Positions 11,829 through 24,949 of a stretch of DNA of 64,000 bases are shown piece by piece. The stretch covers positions 17,902,410 to 17,966,409 of the forward strand of contig NW_022098001.1 in assembly GCF_002288925.2 (NCBI RefSeq), written 5' to 3'. The notes under the pieces are model-generated. The model was not told the DNA's origin, made no database searches, and was given only the letters and a program-made list of their open reading frames with translations. The translations under genes were made by a program, and so were the position numbers. Each line of letters starts with the position of its first letter. Positions within the stretch are counted from its first letter, which is position 1. This stretch comes from Delphinapterus leucas (Eukaryota; Chordata; Mammalia; Artiodactyla; Monodontidae).

Positions 11829-14800
11829 ACTTTAAAACAAAGTCTATAATAAAAGACAAAGAAGGGTTTCATATAATAATAAGAGGATCAATTTAAAAAG
11901 AAGATATAAGATTTGTAAACATATATACAACTAATATAGGAGCACCTAAATATATAAAACAAAAGAAATAAAGGGAGAAACTGACAATAAAACAATAATA
12001 CTAGGGCATTTTAACACCATACTTACACCAATAGACACCTAATAGAGACAGAAATCAATAAGAAAATAGTGACCTTAAATGACAGAATAGCCAGTTGAAC
12101 TTAATAGATATCTACAGGAAACTCCATCCAAAAACAGCAGAATACACATTCTTTTCAAGTGCACATGGAATTTCTCTAGTATAGATCATACAAAACAATC
12201 TCAACAAATTTAAGAGGATAAAAATTACATCAAGCATCTTTTCCAACCACAATGGTATGAAGCTAGAAATCAATTACAACAAGAAAAATTGGAAAAACAC
12301 AAACACATGGAGATTAAACAACATTCTACTAAATAAAAACAATGGGTCTGTGAAGAAATCAAAGAAGACTTTGGAAAATACCTTGGGACAAATGAAAAAA
12401 AACATTACTTTTCAAAATCTATGGGACACAGCAAAAGCAGTTCTAAGACAGAAGTTTATAACGATACTAGTTTACTTCAAGAAACAAGAAAAATCTCAAA
12501 TAAATAATCTAGCCTACCATCTAAAGGAATCAGAAAAAAAACTTGCAAAGTCAGCAGAATGAAGAAAATAATAAAGATCAGAGAGAAAATAAATAAAATA
12601 TAGACTGAAAGAAAAAAATCAGTGAAACCAAGAGGTGTTTTTTTGAAAAGTTAAACAAAATTGATAAGCCTTTAACCAGGTTCATTAACAAGCAAAGAGA
12701 GAGAACTGAAACAATAAAATATGACATGCAAAATGAGAAATTAAAACTGATAGCACAGAAACACAAACCATCATAAGGGAATACTATGATATTATATGCC
12801 AACAAATTGGACAACTTAGAAGAAATGGATAAACTCAAAGAAACATACAATACTCCAAGACCACCAAATCAGGAAGAAATAGATAATTTGGGCAGATAAA
12901 TTAAATTACTAGTACTGAAACTGAATCAGTAATAATAAAAGAAAACAACTCCCAACAAACAAAAGTCCAAGATCAAAAGGCTTCACATGGAAATTCTATC
13001 AAACATATAAAGAAGAGATATTATGAAACTGGCATGCTGCTGGGTATGCTAAGAGGGCAGCTTTCTTGCCTATACTTCTCAAACTATTCTACAAACTGGA
13101 ATAGGAAGGAATACTTTCAAATTCATTCTATGCAGCCACCATTACCCTGATACCAAAACCAGACAACAAAAAAACAGAAAAAAAGAAAAGCAAATTACAG
13201 GCCAATATTACTGGTGAACATAGATTCAAAAATTCTCAACAAAATTAGCAAATCGAATTCAACAACACATAAAATAACATAAAACATGATGAAATGGGAT
13301 TTATTCCAGGGCTGCATAGTTGTTCAATAGCCATAAATCAATTTTTGTGATACATAACATTTAAAAAACAAAGAATAAAAACCACATGATCATCTAATAG
13401 ATGCAGAAAAAGCACTTGACAAAATTCAACATCCATTCATGATAAAAACTCTCAACAAAGTGGGTAAAGAGGGAACATACCTCAATATAATAAAGGCCAT
13501 TTATGACAAATCCACATCTAACATCATACTCAACTTTGAAAATCAGGAACAAGACAAGCATGTCCACTCTCAACATTTCTATTTAATATTGTTTTGGAAT
13601 TCCTAGCCATAGCAATCAGACAAGAAAAAAAAACAAAGTCCATCCAAATTGGAAGGGAAGAAGTAAAATTATCACTATTTGTAGATAACATGATACTATA
13701 TGGCGAAACTCTGAAGTCTCCACCAACAAACTATTAGAACTAACAAATGAATTTGGTAAAGTTGCAGGATACAAGATTAATATACAGTTGTATATTAATT
13801 GTACAGTCTGTTGCTTTTATATACACTAATAATGAACTAACAGAAAGATAAATCAAGAAAGCAGTACCTTTCAAAATCACATCAAAAATAATAAAATACT
13901 TAGGAATAATCTTAACTAAGGAGGTGAAAGATCTGTACTTTGAAAACTATAAGACATTATGAAGAAAATTGAAGATGATGCTAATAAATGGAAAGATATA
14001 CCATGTTTATGGATTGGAAGAATTAGTATTGTTAAAGTGTCCTTACTGCCCAAAGAAATCTATAGATTTAATGCAATCCCCATCAAAATATCCATGACAT
14101 TTTTCACATAACTAGAACAAACAATCCCAAAATTTGTGTGGAACCACAAAAGACCTGGAATAGCCAAAGCAATCTTGAGAAAGAAAAATGGAGCAAGAGG
14201 AATGAGGATCCCTGACTTCGGACTCTACTGCAAAGCTACAGTACTCAACAAAGTATGGTACTTGCACAAAAACAGACATGTAGATACATTGAACAGAATA
14301 GAGAGACCAGAAATAAACCCATGCATATATGTCTTTTCACCTATGATAAAGGGGGCAAAAATATACAATTGGGAAAAGATAGTCTCTTTAATAAGTGTTG
14401 GTGGGAAAACCAAGGAGCTACATATTAAAGAATGAAATTAGAGCATTTCCTCATACCACATACAAAAATAAACTCAAAATGGATTAAAGACCTAAATGTA
14501 AGACCTTAAAGCATAAAATTCTTACAAGAAAATAAAGACTGCACTCTGACATAAGTCTTAGCAATATTTTTGGATCTGTCACCTCAGGCAAGGGAAACAA
14601 AAGCAAAAACAAAAAATGGAGCCTAATTAAACTTAGTAGCTTTTTCACAGTGAAGGAAACCATCAACAAGATGAAAAGGCAACCTACTAAATGAGAGAAG
14701 ATATTTGCAAATGATATGTCTGAAAAAAGGTTCATACAAAAAAATTTAAAACTCATATAACAAATACAAATAACCAGATTATGAAATGGCTAAAGATCTG

Positions 14801-15443
14801 AATAGGCATTTTTCCAAAGAAAACATACAGATGGGAAACATGAAAAGATGCTTAATATCACTAAACATTAGGAAAATGCAAATCAAAACCACAATGAAAT
14901 ATCACCTCATACTTGTCAGAATGGCTATCATCAAGAGAACAAATAAAAAATGCTGGTGACAATGAGGAGAAGAGGAAACCCCAGTTCATTGTTGGTGGGA
15001 ATGTAAACTGGTACAGCCACTATGGAAAACATTATTGAGGTTTCTCAGAACATTAAAAATAGAACAACTATATGATCCAGCAATCCCATTCCTGGATTAT
15101 GCCCCAAAAAACAAAAACACTGATTAGAAAATATATATATTCACCCCAATGTTCATAAAAGCATTATTTATAATAGCCAAGATATGGAAGTAACTAAGTG
15201 TCCATCAACTGATCAATGGATAAAGAAATTGTGATAGGTAGATAGATAGATGATAGATAGATACATACATATAGATATAGATATAAAGAGACATGGAGAG
15301 AGAATATTATTCACCCATTAAGAAGAATATAATCTTGCCATTTGCATTAACACGGATGGACCTAGATAGTATTAGGCTTAGTGAAGTAAGTCACACAGAG
15401 AAAGACAAATAGTATGGGTTTTCACTTCTTTGTGGAGCCTAAA
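11829..15443 (+). pseudogene. L1 ORF2 remnant lacking the EN N-terminus
   Basis: The endonuclease C-terminal half (11829-12350) is followed by the linker region (12257-12562 open, 101 codons), RT, and the C-terminal region (14136-14435 open). At the RT catalytic site the codons at 13678-13689 read FVDN instead of FADD, so the second catalytic aspartate is replaced by asparagine. Stops and frameshifts occur throughout. The coding region ends near 15443. No functional product is expected. Confidence 0.88.
15236..15292. repeat. GATA-type microsatellite inside L1
   Basis: An imperfect run of GATA units (TAGATAGATAGATGATAGATA and GATATAGATAT variants) lies in the C-terminal ORF2 region of the L1. 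It replaces the usual sequence and has probably expanded locally. Confidence 0.8.
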
Positions 15444-16405
15444 TTATCAAACAATTATATATAACAAAAACAGGAACAGACTCATAGATAGAGAACAAAC
15501 TTGAGGTTACTAGTGATAAAGGGGATGTGGGGAGGGGCAAGATAGGGAAGGGGATTAAGAAATACAAAATAATAGGTATAAAATAAATAAGATACAAGGA
15601 AGTAATGTACAACAGGGAATATAATGAATATTTTATAATCTTAATGGAATATAATCTAGAAAAACATAGAATAACTGTGCTGTACATCTGAAACTAATAT
15701 ATCATTGTAAATCAACTATACTCCATTTTTTTAAAAAGAGCTAGAATGGCCGAATGGATAAAAAGCAAGATCCATATACATGCTGCCTACATGAGACTCA
15801 CTTCAGACCTCAAGACACTCACAGACTGAATGTGAGGGTATGGAAAAATCATTCCATGCAAAAGGAAACAAAAAGAAAGCTGGGTAGCAATACTTATACC
15901 AGACAAAATAGACTTTAAAACAAAGATTCTAATAAGAGACAAAGAAGGTCATTGCATGATGAAAACAGAATCAATCCAGCAGGAAGATAAAACAAATTAA
16001 AAAAAATTTTAAATATATGTACACCAAACATAGAAGGACTTAAATACAAAAAAAAAAAACAAATATTAACAAACATACTGGGAGAAATTCACAGTAATAC
16101 ACTTATAGTAGGGGATTTGAACATCCCATTTACCTCAATGGACAGCTCATCCAGACAGAAAATCAATAAGGAAACTTGGCCTTATACAACACATTACCAG
16201 ATGGAATTAATAGATAAGTATAGAACATTCCAACCAATAGCAGCAGAATACACATTCTTTTCAAGTATACATAGAATATTCTCAAGGATACATCATATTC
16301 TAGGCCACAAGTCTCAATAAATTTAAGAATACTGAAATCATGTCAGGAATTTCTTCTGACCACAATGGTATGAAACTAGAAATCAATGACAAGAAAAAAT
16401 CTGTT

Positions 16406-16633
16406 GGGGGACTTCCCTGGTGGCGCAGTGGTTGAGAGTCTGCCTGCCGATGCAGGGGACACGGGTTTGTGTCCTGGTTCAGGAAGATCCCACATGCCGT
16501 GGAGCGGCTAGGCCCATGAGCCATGGCCACTGAGCCTGCACGTCCAGAGCCTGTGCTCTGCAATGGGAGAGGCCACAACAGTGAGAGGTCCATGTACCGC
16601 AAAAAAAAAAAAAAAAAAAAAAAATTAAAAAAA
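16406..16633 (+). mobile_element. CHR-2 type SINE
   Basis: The head GGGACTTCCCTGGTGGCGCA, a CHR-2 body and a long A-rich tail (16601-16633) are visible. It is inserted in L1 ORF2 between the endonuclease and linker regions. The target duplication is unclear because the flanks are A-rich. Confidence 0.92.
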
Positions 16634-18283
16634 AGAAAAAACCATAAAAAACATAAACATGTGGAGGGTAAGCTATATGATACTAAACCACCTAGGGGTC
16701 ACTGAAGAAACCAAAATCATATCAAAATGACCTGGAGAGAAATGAAAATGGAAACAAAATGATCCAAAACCTATGGGATTCAGCAAAACAGTTGTAAGAG
16801 AGATGTTTATAGTGATACAAGCCTACCTCAGGAAACAAGAAAAATCTCAATAAACAATCTAAACTTATACCTAAAGGAACTAAAGAAAGAACCACAAGTA
16901 AAAACCAAAGTTAGTAGAATGAAAGAAAAATAAAGATCAGAGCAAAAATAAATAGAGACTAAAAAATAGAAAAAAATCAATAAAATAAGAGCTGGTTCTT
17001 TGAAAAGATATACAAAATTGATAAACTTTTACCCAGATTCATCAAAAAAAAAAAAAAAGAGGGGTCCACATAAAGAAAATCAGAAATAAGAAAGGAGGAG
17101 TTACAAAAAACACCATAGACATATAAAAGACCATAAGAGATTACTACAAATGATAAATCTCCAACCTAGAAGAAATAGACAAATTCCTAGAAATGTACAA
17201 TCTCCCAAGACTTAATCAGGAAGAACTACATAATGTAAACAGATTGATTACCAATAATGAAATTAAATCAGTAATTTAAAAACTCAACAAAAGTCCAGGA
17301 CCAGATGGCTTCACAGATAAATTTTATCAAACATTTAAAGAGGAGTTCACACTCATCCTTCTCAAAGTCTTCCAAAAATATTAAAGGAAAGAACACATCC
17401 AAATTCATTCATTCAGGTTATCATCACTCTGATATCCAAACCAAAAACACACACAGAAAAGAAAATTACAGACCAATATTACTGATGAACAATGATGAAA
17501 AAATAGTCAACAAAATATTAGCAAATCTAATTCAACAATACATTAAAAGTATCATACATCATGATTAAGTGGGCTTTATCTCAGGGATGTAAAGATAGCT
17601 GCAAATCAATCAATGTGATATACCATGTTTAAAAATTGAATAATAAAAATCATATGATCACCTCAATAGATGCAGAAAAATTTTTGATAAAATTCAACAT
17701 CCATTTATGATAAAAGGTTTCAACAATAAGTATAGAGGGAATATATCTCAAAGTAATAAAGGCTGTGACAAACCTATGTCATACTCAATGGTTAAAAGCT
17801 AAAGCATATCTTCTAAGATCAGTAACGAGAAGGATGCCCACCCTCACCACTTTTACTCAATGTAGTATTGGAATTCCAAGCCACAACAATCAGACAAGAA
17901 AAAGAAAGAAAAGGAAAGGAATAAGTAAAACTGTCACTATTTGCATTGACATGATAACATGCATAGACAGTCCTAAAGAACCTACCAAAAAACTATTAGA
18001 ACTAATAAATTCAGTAAAGTCAGATATAAAATTAATATAAAGAAAGCTGCTGTGTTTCTATGAACAACTCAATCTATCAGAAAGAGAAATTAAAAAAATA
18101 ATCTTATTTACAATTGCATCAAAAAGAATTTAAAAATACCTAGGAATAAATCTAAATGACCTAAAAGACCTATACTCAGAAAACTATAAGACATTGGTGA
18201 AAGAAATTGAAGATAATACAAATGAAAGGAAAGATATACCATGCTCATGGATTAGAAGAAATAGTATTGTTAAAATGACTCTA

Positions 18284-18599
18284 GGGACTTCCTTCATGGT
18301 GCAGTGGTTAAGAATCTGCCTGCCAATTCAGGGGACATGGGTTCGGTCCCTGGGCCAGGAAGATCCTACATGCCATGAAGCAAATAAACCTGTGTGCCAC
18401 AACTACTGAGCCTGCACTCTAGAGCCCATGAGCCTAGAGCCTGTGCACTGCAAGAAAGAGAAGCCACCACAATGAGAAACCTGTGCACTGCAATGAAGTG
18501 TGGCCCCCACTCACCACAACTAGAGAAAGTCCGTGCACAGCAACAAAGACCCAACACAGCCAAAAAATAAATAACTAATAAATACATTAAAAAAAAAAA
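18284..18599 (+). mobile_element. CHR-1-like SINE (long form)
   Basis: The tRNA-derived head starts GGGACTTCC. The body is longer than CHR-2, with repeated CCACAACTA and GTGCACTGCAA motifs, and it ends in an AATAAATAACTAATAAA-type tail. Target duplication GACTCTA is at 18277-18283 and 18600-18606, splitting the L1 RT region. Confidence 0.9.
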
Positions 18600-20299
18600 G
18601 ACTCTACTAGCCAAGGCAACCTACAGATTCAATGCAATCTTCATCAAAACACCAATGGTATTTTTCCTAGAACTAGAACAAATAATTGTAAAATTCATAT
18701 GGAAACACAAATAGCCAAAACAATCTTGAGAAAGAAGAACAAAGCTGGCTGTCTCATGCTCCCTGATTTTGAACTGTACTACAAAGCTATAGTCATCAAA
18801 ACATTTTGGTACTGACACAAACAAGAGACACATAGATCAATGGAACAGAACAGACAGCCCAGAAATAATCCTGCACACATGGTCAATTAACCTATGACAA
18901 AGGAGGCAAGACTATACAATGGGGAAAAGGCAGCCTCTTCAATAAATGGTGTTGGGAAAACTGGATATCTACATGTAAAAGATTCAGAATAAGCTACTTT
19001 CTTATACCATGTACAAAAATAAACTCAAAATGGATTAAAGACTTAAATATGAGACCTGAAACCATAAAACTCCTAGTAGAAAACATAGGCAATATGCTCT
19101 TTGACATTGGTTCTAGCAATATTTTTTTGGACATGTCTCTTCAGGCAAGGGAAATAAAAACAAAAATAAGCAAATAGGATTCATCAAACTAAAAAGGTTT
19201 TACACAATGAAGGAAACTATCAACAAGAGAAAAAGGCCACATACTAAATGGGAGATGATATTTGCAAATGATATATCTCATAAGGGGTTAATATCTAAAA
19301 TATATAAAGAACACATATAACTCAAAGTCAAAAAGCCAAACAATCTGATTATAAAATGAGTATAGAACCTGAATAGAAATTTTTCCAAAGAATATATACA
19401 GATGGCCAGCAGACACATGAAAAGATACTCAGCATCACTAATCATCAGGGAAATGCAAAATAAAACCACAATGAGATATCACCTCACATCTGTCAGAATA
19501 GCTATCATCAAAAAGACAACAAATAACAAGTGTTGGCTAGGATGAGGAGAGAAGGAAATCCTCATGCACTATTGGTGGGATTGTAAATCTGTTTGGTCAC
19601 TATGGAAACAGTTATGGAGTTTCCTCAAAAAATTAAAAATAAAAATGTCATGTGATCCAGCAATTTCACTTGGGCATTTACTCAAAAAAATCCTACTAAT
19701 TTGAAAAGATATATACATGCCAATGTTCATTTCCACATTATTTACAATAGCCAAGATATGGAAGCAACATAACTGTCCATCAATAGATGAATGGATAAAG
19801 AAGATCTGGAATACAGTGGAATATTATTCAACCATAAAAGAGAATGAAATCTTGTCTTTTGCAAAACATGGTTGTATCTAGAGGGTATTATGCTAAGTGA
19901 AATAAATCAGAGAAACACAAATACCAAATGCTTTCACTTAGATGTGGAATCCAAAAAAACAAAGGCAACAAAGAAACAAAACAAAATGAAAACAGACTCA
20001 TAGATACAGAGAACAATCAGATGGTTGCCAGAAGGAAGGGAGTGGTGGGATGTGCTAAATAGGTGAAGGGAATTAAGAGGTACAAACCTCCAGTTATATA
20101 ATAAATAAGTCACAGGGATGTATTTTACAGCATAAGAAGCATGGTTAATAATATTGCAATAACCTTGTATGGAAACAGATGGTTACTAGAATTATCATGG
20201 CGATCATTTCATAATGTATGCAAATGTCAAATCATCATGTAGTACACCTGAAACTAACTGAATATTGTACACCAACTATATTTCAATAAATAAAAGAAG

Positions 20300-22065
20300 T
20301 ATGCATTGGTTAAAAGAAAGATTCTATTATGCATGAAAGAAGGGAATCAATGCTTTGTTTAACTTAATACAATCAATCCTTTTTTCTTTTTTCTCTGAGT
20401 GATGTCAGTTATTTTGGCATTTCTTGTTTCCTTAAGGTCATCAATAGCTGTTACAACATATAAATCTCCAAATTTCAATGGTTTAACATAATAAAAGTGT
20501 GTTTTTTCTCACATAACAATTCAATGAGAACATTTGGCACATAACTTTCCATGTAATGATTCAGGACAAAGAATCTTTCCATGTTCTGTCTACCACATCC
20601 CCTAAGGGTCTCATGGTGTTTTGTTTACAGCTTGGGAGAAAGGGGAAGTGAAAGTAGAGAAAGCACATCTACTTCTTTATCAATTTGGTTAAGAAGTGGT
20701 ACATCTCTACTCATATTCCATTTACAAGAGGTAATTTTATGTCCCTCCCCCACCTACTAATATGCAGAGCAGAAAATGTAGTCATTTGGACAGCAGCTTC
20801 CTAGAAAATATTCTCCTTTATGGAATGGGAGCATGGATATTTACTAGACAGCTGAATGTGTCTGTCACAGTTTCCAATAGCTGGACATTTGGCCTCAGAT
20901 AGACAAAATCATATGACAGTTATTGAATGAATGAATGAGTGTATTTATGTGCATGTTTACATATTTGAGGATATATGTGTTAATTGAACCTATAGAGACT
21001 ACAGTGAACATCAGTTGTTTTAGTTTGTGGGATATTCCTTCCTACTGGTAACACATTTTTTATGGTTTGGCTAGAGCCACAAAACCCACTGCCAATTCAG
21101 GAACACATTGATCAGGCCTTGTGATTCAGAGTGGACTTGACCATTCCTCTGGTAGCTGTAATTGGCTCATGAACCAATCTGGGTTCTCCACAGGATTTAG
21201 TAGCTTAAAGGATGTAAATATAGGGCTGCCAGCGCTATCATGCCCTTCATAAGAGTATTCATTAGAAAGCCTCAGAGACCATTGGAGAAGACCTAGCCCA
21301 AAGTTATTTTATTTTCTCATCTTCATTTATCACATGTCCTTCTTACTTGTACTCTCTCTGGTGTGTTTCCTAAAGAATGAGCAGCAAGAAGAGAAAAGAG
21401 ATAATTAATAATGAGGACAAGTATATAAACAATGGAGGGGAGCGTGTGCAGAAGATGCTGGCCTGGTTGGCAGCAGAGAGGGCAGAGGCTTAAAGGAAGA
21501 TGTTGTTGCTCAGTAAGGTGTGGCCATATCAGAAAATATTTTTAAAGTTGGAAAAATTAGTGTGAGATTTCTTCTGTGGACAGTAGGTGAACATTAAGAT
21601 TTTTGAAAAAAAGTAGAAATATTGAATCATAAAACAAGTAAGAATTTGTGAAACTTTAGAGTTAGGAATATATAGAGATCATTTTATCAAATTTTTTTTC
21701 TCTATATTTAAATTCTGATGCAGAACTGAAAATTGGGTAATTAGAAGATAAATCAGCATCTTTGTGGGAAAATAAAAAATGGAATCATGCAGGGTGTTAT
21801 CAGAGTGGGCTTGGGCTAGGAAACTGGCCCTGTATAAGAATTATAGTAATTAAAAGCATTCCATATAGAGTTCCAAAGTAAGGAAAAGTCATATGCACTT
21901 AGATTTCAGGTGAAAAAATGGAGATATGGTACCACTGACTAAAACAGAAAAGTTAAATAAGAATGCCAGTTTTGGAGAAATACCATCAGTTCTGTTTTAA
22001 AAGTATACACCCAGAGAATGTTGAGTTTCTGAGTATAGCAAATCACACAGGAAAATTGTCCAGTA
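20300..22065. other. No confidently assigned feature
   Basis: Parts at 20450-20900 and 20990-21330 have the texture of old interspersed repeats, but I cannot name a family. No open frame with recognisable content is present. Confidence 0.45.
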
Positions 22066-22078
22066 GAACTAGTTATAG

Positions 22079-22184
22079 GGGACTTCCCTGGTGGTCCAGT
22101 GGTTAAGACTCTGCACTTCCACTGCAGGAAGTGTGGGGCAACTAAGATCCCACATGCTGTGTGGCGTGGCCAGAAAATAAAAAT
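22079..22184 (+). mobile_element. Short tRNA-derived SINE of the CHR group
   Basis: This 106-bp copy has the tRNA-like head GGGACTTCCCTGG, a short body ending GTGTGGCGTGGCCAGAAAATA and an A-rich tail. A perfect 13-bp target duplication GAACTAGTTATAG lies at 22066-22078 and 22185-22197. It lacks the longer CHR-1/CHR-2 body. Confidence 0.9.
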
Positions 22185-22197
22185 GAACTAGTTATAG

Positions 22198-24394
22198 AGC
22201 ATATAGTAAGGGCTAAGAACTACGATAAGTGATTTATTTACAGATACTATCAAATTTGATTCTCACAACACTTGTTTGGATGCTCAACGAGAAGGTTTAA
22301 TGGCTTTACCTAAAGTCCCAGAACTACCAAGGGTCAGGGCTGGTAGTGAAGTCAAGACTCAGCTGTCTTCCAGGCTCATCCTCTCAATAATGACATCTCC
22401 CATTGTCCTGTCTTCCTGAAGATACTTTGGAGGAGTAACCAACATGACTCAGTGACAAACATGACTCAGTGACATATAGGCCCTGAAGGAGGTGAAACAG
22501 TCATTACTTCCAAAGTAAGGGTGTACATATGTATTTTTAAATCATTGGTACAGAGATGATTGTGTATCCTTTGAGAAGGGCATGGGGCAGTTCTCACGCT
22601 GTGGTAATGAAGTGAGGAATATAGAACAAAGACAAGATCTTAAGTATCTATACCCACAATGAGGTCCTGCACAGAAAAAAAGAACTAATAACAGGGTAGA
22701 AAAAGGAAACTCAGAGAAATTGGAAGACTTAGAAATGGCATGTTTTAAAGTATATAGTATCTTAGAAAGCCAGGAAGAAGAGGTGTAAAGAAGATGGATT
22801 TAATTACTCAGGTCTAAGGCAACAAAAAATCAAGGTACAATTGTGAAAAAATAGATTTGGCCATTATGATACCATGGGCACCTTAGTGAGTGCAGTTACT
22901 TAGCAATGTGGAGCAAGCCTGTGGTGGTGAAATAGAAAGATAAAGGTACAGAAATAGAAACCTTCACATGGATTTTTTTCTTCATCTGCTTCTGTATCAT
23001 ATAATCATAACTGCATATAATTTATATTTCTATATTTGAAACTCTAATCAGAATATTCACTTCATTTAGACTTTGGTCCTTTGCTCACTGGTTCTCTCAA
23101 TTATTCTCAGGTCATCTGTCAGCTCATAAGCATCTCCATGCTCCAAAAAGAAGAGACGTTGCTCTCTATGTTCTAAATCCCAGTGACTTAGAACATGCAG
23201 AAATCCCTTAATGGGGAAACAGTGGGAAAGATCAGTGTAGTGATAAAGGAAAGAGGACAGACTTGGTAGAGCTTTTTAAAGGAATTTTGTCTTTTCCCTA
23301 CTGTTACCTGTCTGATCACAAATCACTCACAGCCAGATGGAACTAGATTTGCATGATCTGATTTTCTGGCAAAGGCCAGACTTCTCTCACTTCTCAAAGA
23401 AAAGTATCCAGTCCTGCTGCAGAAGCAGCCCTCCTTTTAGATTTCAACATGGAATTTTTATGCTGTTTTGCTTGCTCCTCTTTGGTATTATAAAACAGTC
23501 AAGCAAGATGAATATGGCTGGTAATTTATACTGGTAACTTGCATTGAATTGTACTTGGATGACTTATTAAATGAAGGATATGATCAATATTACATCTGTC
23601 ATAAATGAAAAACTCCACTTTTGAATGGATTTAATCCACTCATTGTTTTATGAGCAGAGTGGCCTCCATAGAGAGTCACAAATCCAAATAATGTCACTGA
23701 GTGATGGATTTTATGTTCTCTTCTCAGACATGGTTAAAAAATGTGTGAGATCCTTATGCAGAATGAGGGTTCCCCTTTGGCAAATCATTGAAGCACTGAA
23801 AGAATCTTTCATAGAAAAGTTTCATGAGACTATCAGGAAATGTCTTTGTTCAGCTGCAAAGATTATAAAAAGCAAGGAAATAAATGGCAGATGGGTAAAT
23901 ATGGCCTCAGATAAAAAGAACCTCTTGTTTCCTTACTAGTCCCTATGAAATCATTGAATGAAAGAGGCTAGATTTGGAAGTCTAAGGCTCCTTCACTTGG
24001 TTGATGTTGTTTAGCTCAATCACTGTGTTTTGCAACAATGACAAGGAAATTAAAAACCACAAGTTTCCTCATTTCCTTAACAATATTTCCTATTATACAT
24101 AATATTTTGCATTAATTTGTAATGCTTAATCTCTTTTTGATGAACTATAATATCTTCCATACAAGACACAATCCATTTTGTGTAAACTCAACTCTAAGAT
24201 AAAAATGGATGACAACCATTGTAGAGTTCTCTAGAACAATAGTAGTCATCCATTTTAAATTAATTTTAAATAAAATTAAAATTATTTAATTCTATAAGAC
24301 ATCAATGAGATAGGTTATATTATTGTCCCACTTTTAGACAAGAAAACTGAGAAATAAATATATTTTTTGTTTTGTTTACATATTGTCTGTGGCT
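22198..24394. other. No recognised gene or repeat family
   Basis: Apart from the 17-bp tandem repeat at 22441-22474, I see nothing assignable. Two modest open stretches (23337-23537 and 23625-23939) have no recognisable domain and no splice or promoter support. Confidence 0.5.
22441..22474. repeat. 17-bp tandem pair carrying TGACTCA
   Basis: Two exact adjacent copies of AACATGACTCAGTGACA. Each holds a TGACTCA palindrome, which is the consensus AP-1 (TRE) binding site. Any binding in cells is inference. Confidence 0.8.
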
Positions 24395-24845
24395 GCTTTT
24401 TTAAAACTGAAGTATAGTTGATTTACAATATTGTGTTAGTTTCAGGTGTACTACAAAATGATTTGGTTTTATATACATATATATATATATATATAATTCT
24501 TTTCCATCATAGTCTATTTACAAGAGAGTGAATGTAGTTCCCTGTGCTATACAGTAAATCCTTGTTGTTTATCTATTTTATATATGGTAGTATGCATCTG
24601 TTAATCCTATACTCCCAATTTATCCCTTACTCTTTTCCCCGTTGGTAACCATCAGTTTGTTTTCTATGTCTGTGAGTCTGTTTCAGTTCTGTAAATAAGT
24701 TCATTTGTACTATTTTTTAGATTCCACATATAAGTGATATAATATTTGTCTTTTTCTGTCAGACTTACTTCATTTAGTATGATAATGTCTAAGTCCATTC
24801 ATGTTGTTACAAATGGCATTATTCCATTTTTTTATGGCTGAATAG
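24395..24845 (-). mobile_element. LINE-1 3' end, antisense
   Basis: On the minus strand this is the ORF2 C-terminus followed by the L1 3' UTR, ending at the plus-strand left in a T-run (24395-24402). A TA run lies at 24475-24496. It is 5' truncated and more diverged than the L1 tails near 6.7 kb. Confidence 0.85.
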
Positions 24846-24949
24846 AAAATATTTTTAAATTGCTGAATATCAAATAGCATGCATCAGAACTCCAGAACTC
24901 TCACTCTTAACCATTAAATATAATTCCTCATAAACCTCATAAATCACTT

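Larger units (their letters stand above)
11829..15725 (+). mobile_element. LINE-1, 5' truncated, sense
   Basis: It starts abruptly inside the endonuclease coding region and runs through RT to a 3' UTR ending near 15725 in a short A-rich stretch. Substitution load is heavy, so it looks older than the L1 at 25.6-32 kb. It lies head to head with the antisense L1 ending at 11822. Confidence 0.9.
15740..19950 (+). pseudogene. L1 ORF2 remnant interrupted by two SINEs
   Basis: The order is endonuclease (15740-16380, with an open piece at 16117-16320 showing the FSRIHHILGHK region), SINE, linker, RT (from about 17305, with a palm piece to about 18040), SINE, and the post-RT and C-terminal region to about 19950. 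The RT catalytic box near 17938-17952 is shifted out of frame and the FADD motif is not readable. The many stops show a long-dead copy. Confidence 0.88.
15729..20299 (+). mobile_element. LINE-1, 5' truncated near ORF2 start, sense
   Basis: It begins in the first codons of the endonuclease region, immediately after the preceding L1's tail, and ends with a 3' UTR and TTTCAATAAATAAA near 20290. It contains a CHR-2 SINE (16406-16633) and a CHR-1 SINE (18284-18599). It is heavily decayed. Confidence 0.9.

Noticed and set aside
11822..15725. Head-to-head L1 pair as a single twin-primed insertion
   Set aside because: Both arms include the same ORF2 regions and each has its own 3' end. Twin priming would give adjacent, non-overlapping segments.
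23625..23939. 104-codon open stretch in otherwise unassigned DNA
   Set aside because: No recognisable motif and no exon signals that I can support. The length is within chance for 64 kb of AT-rich DNA.
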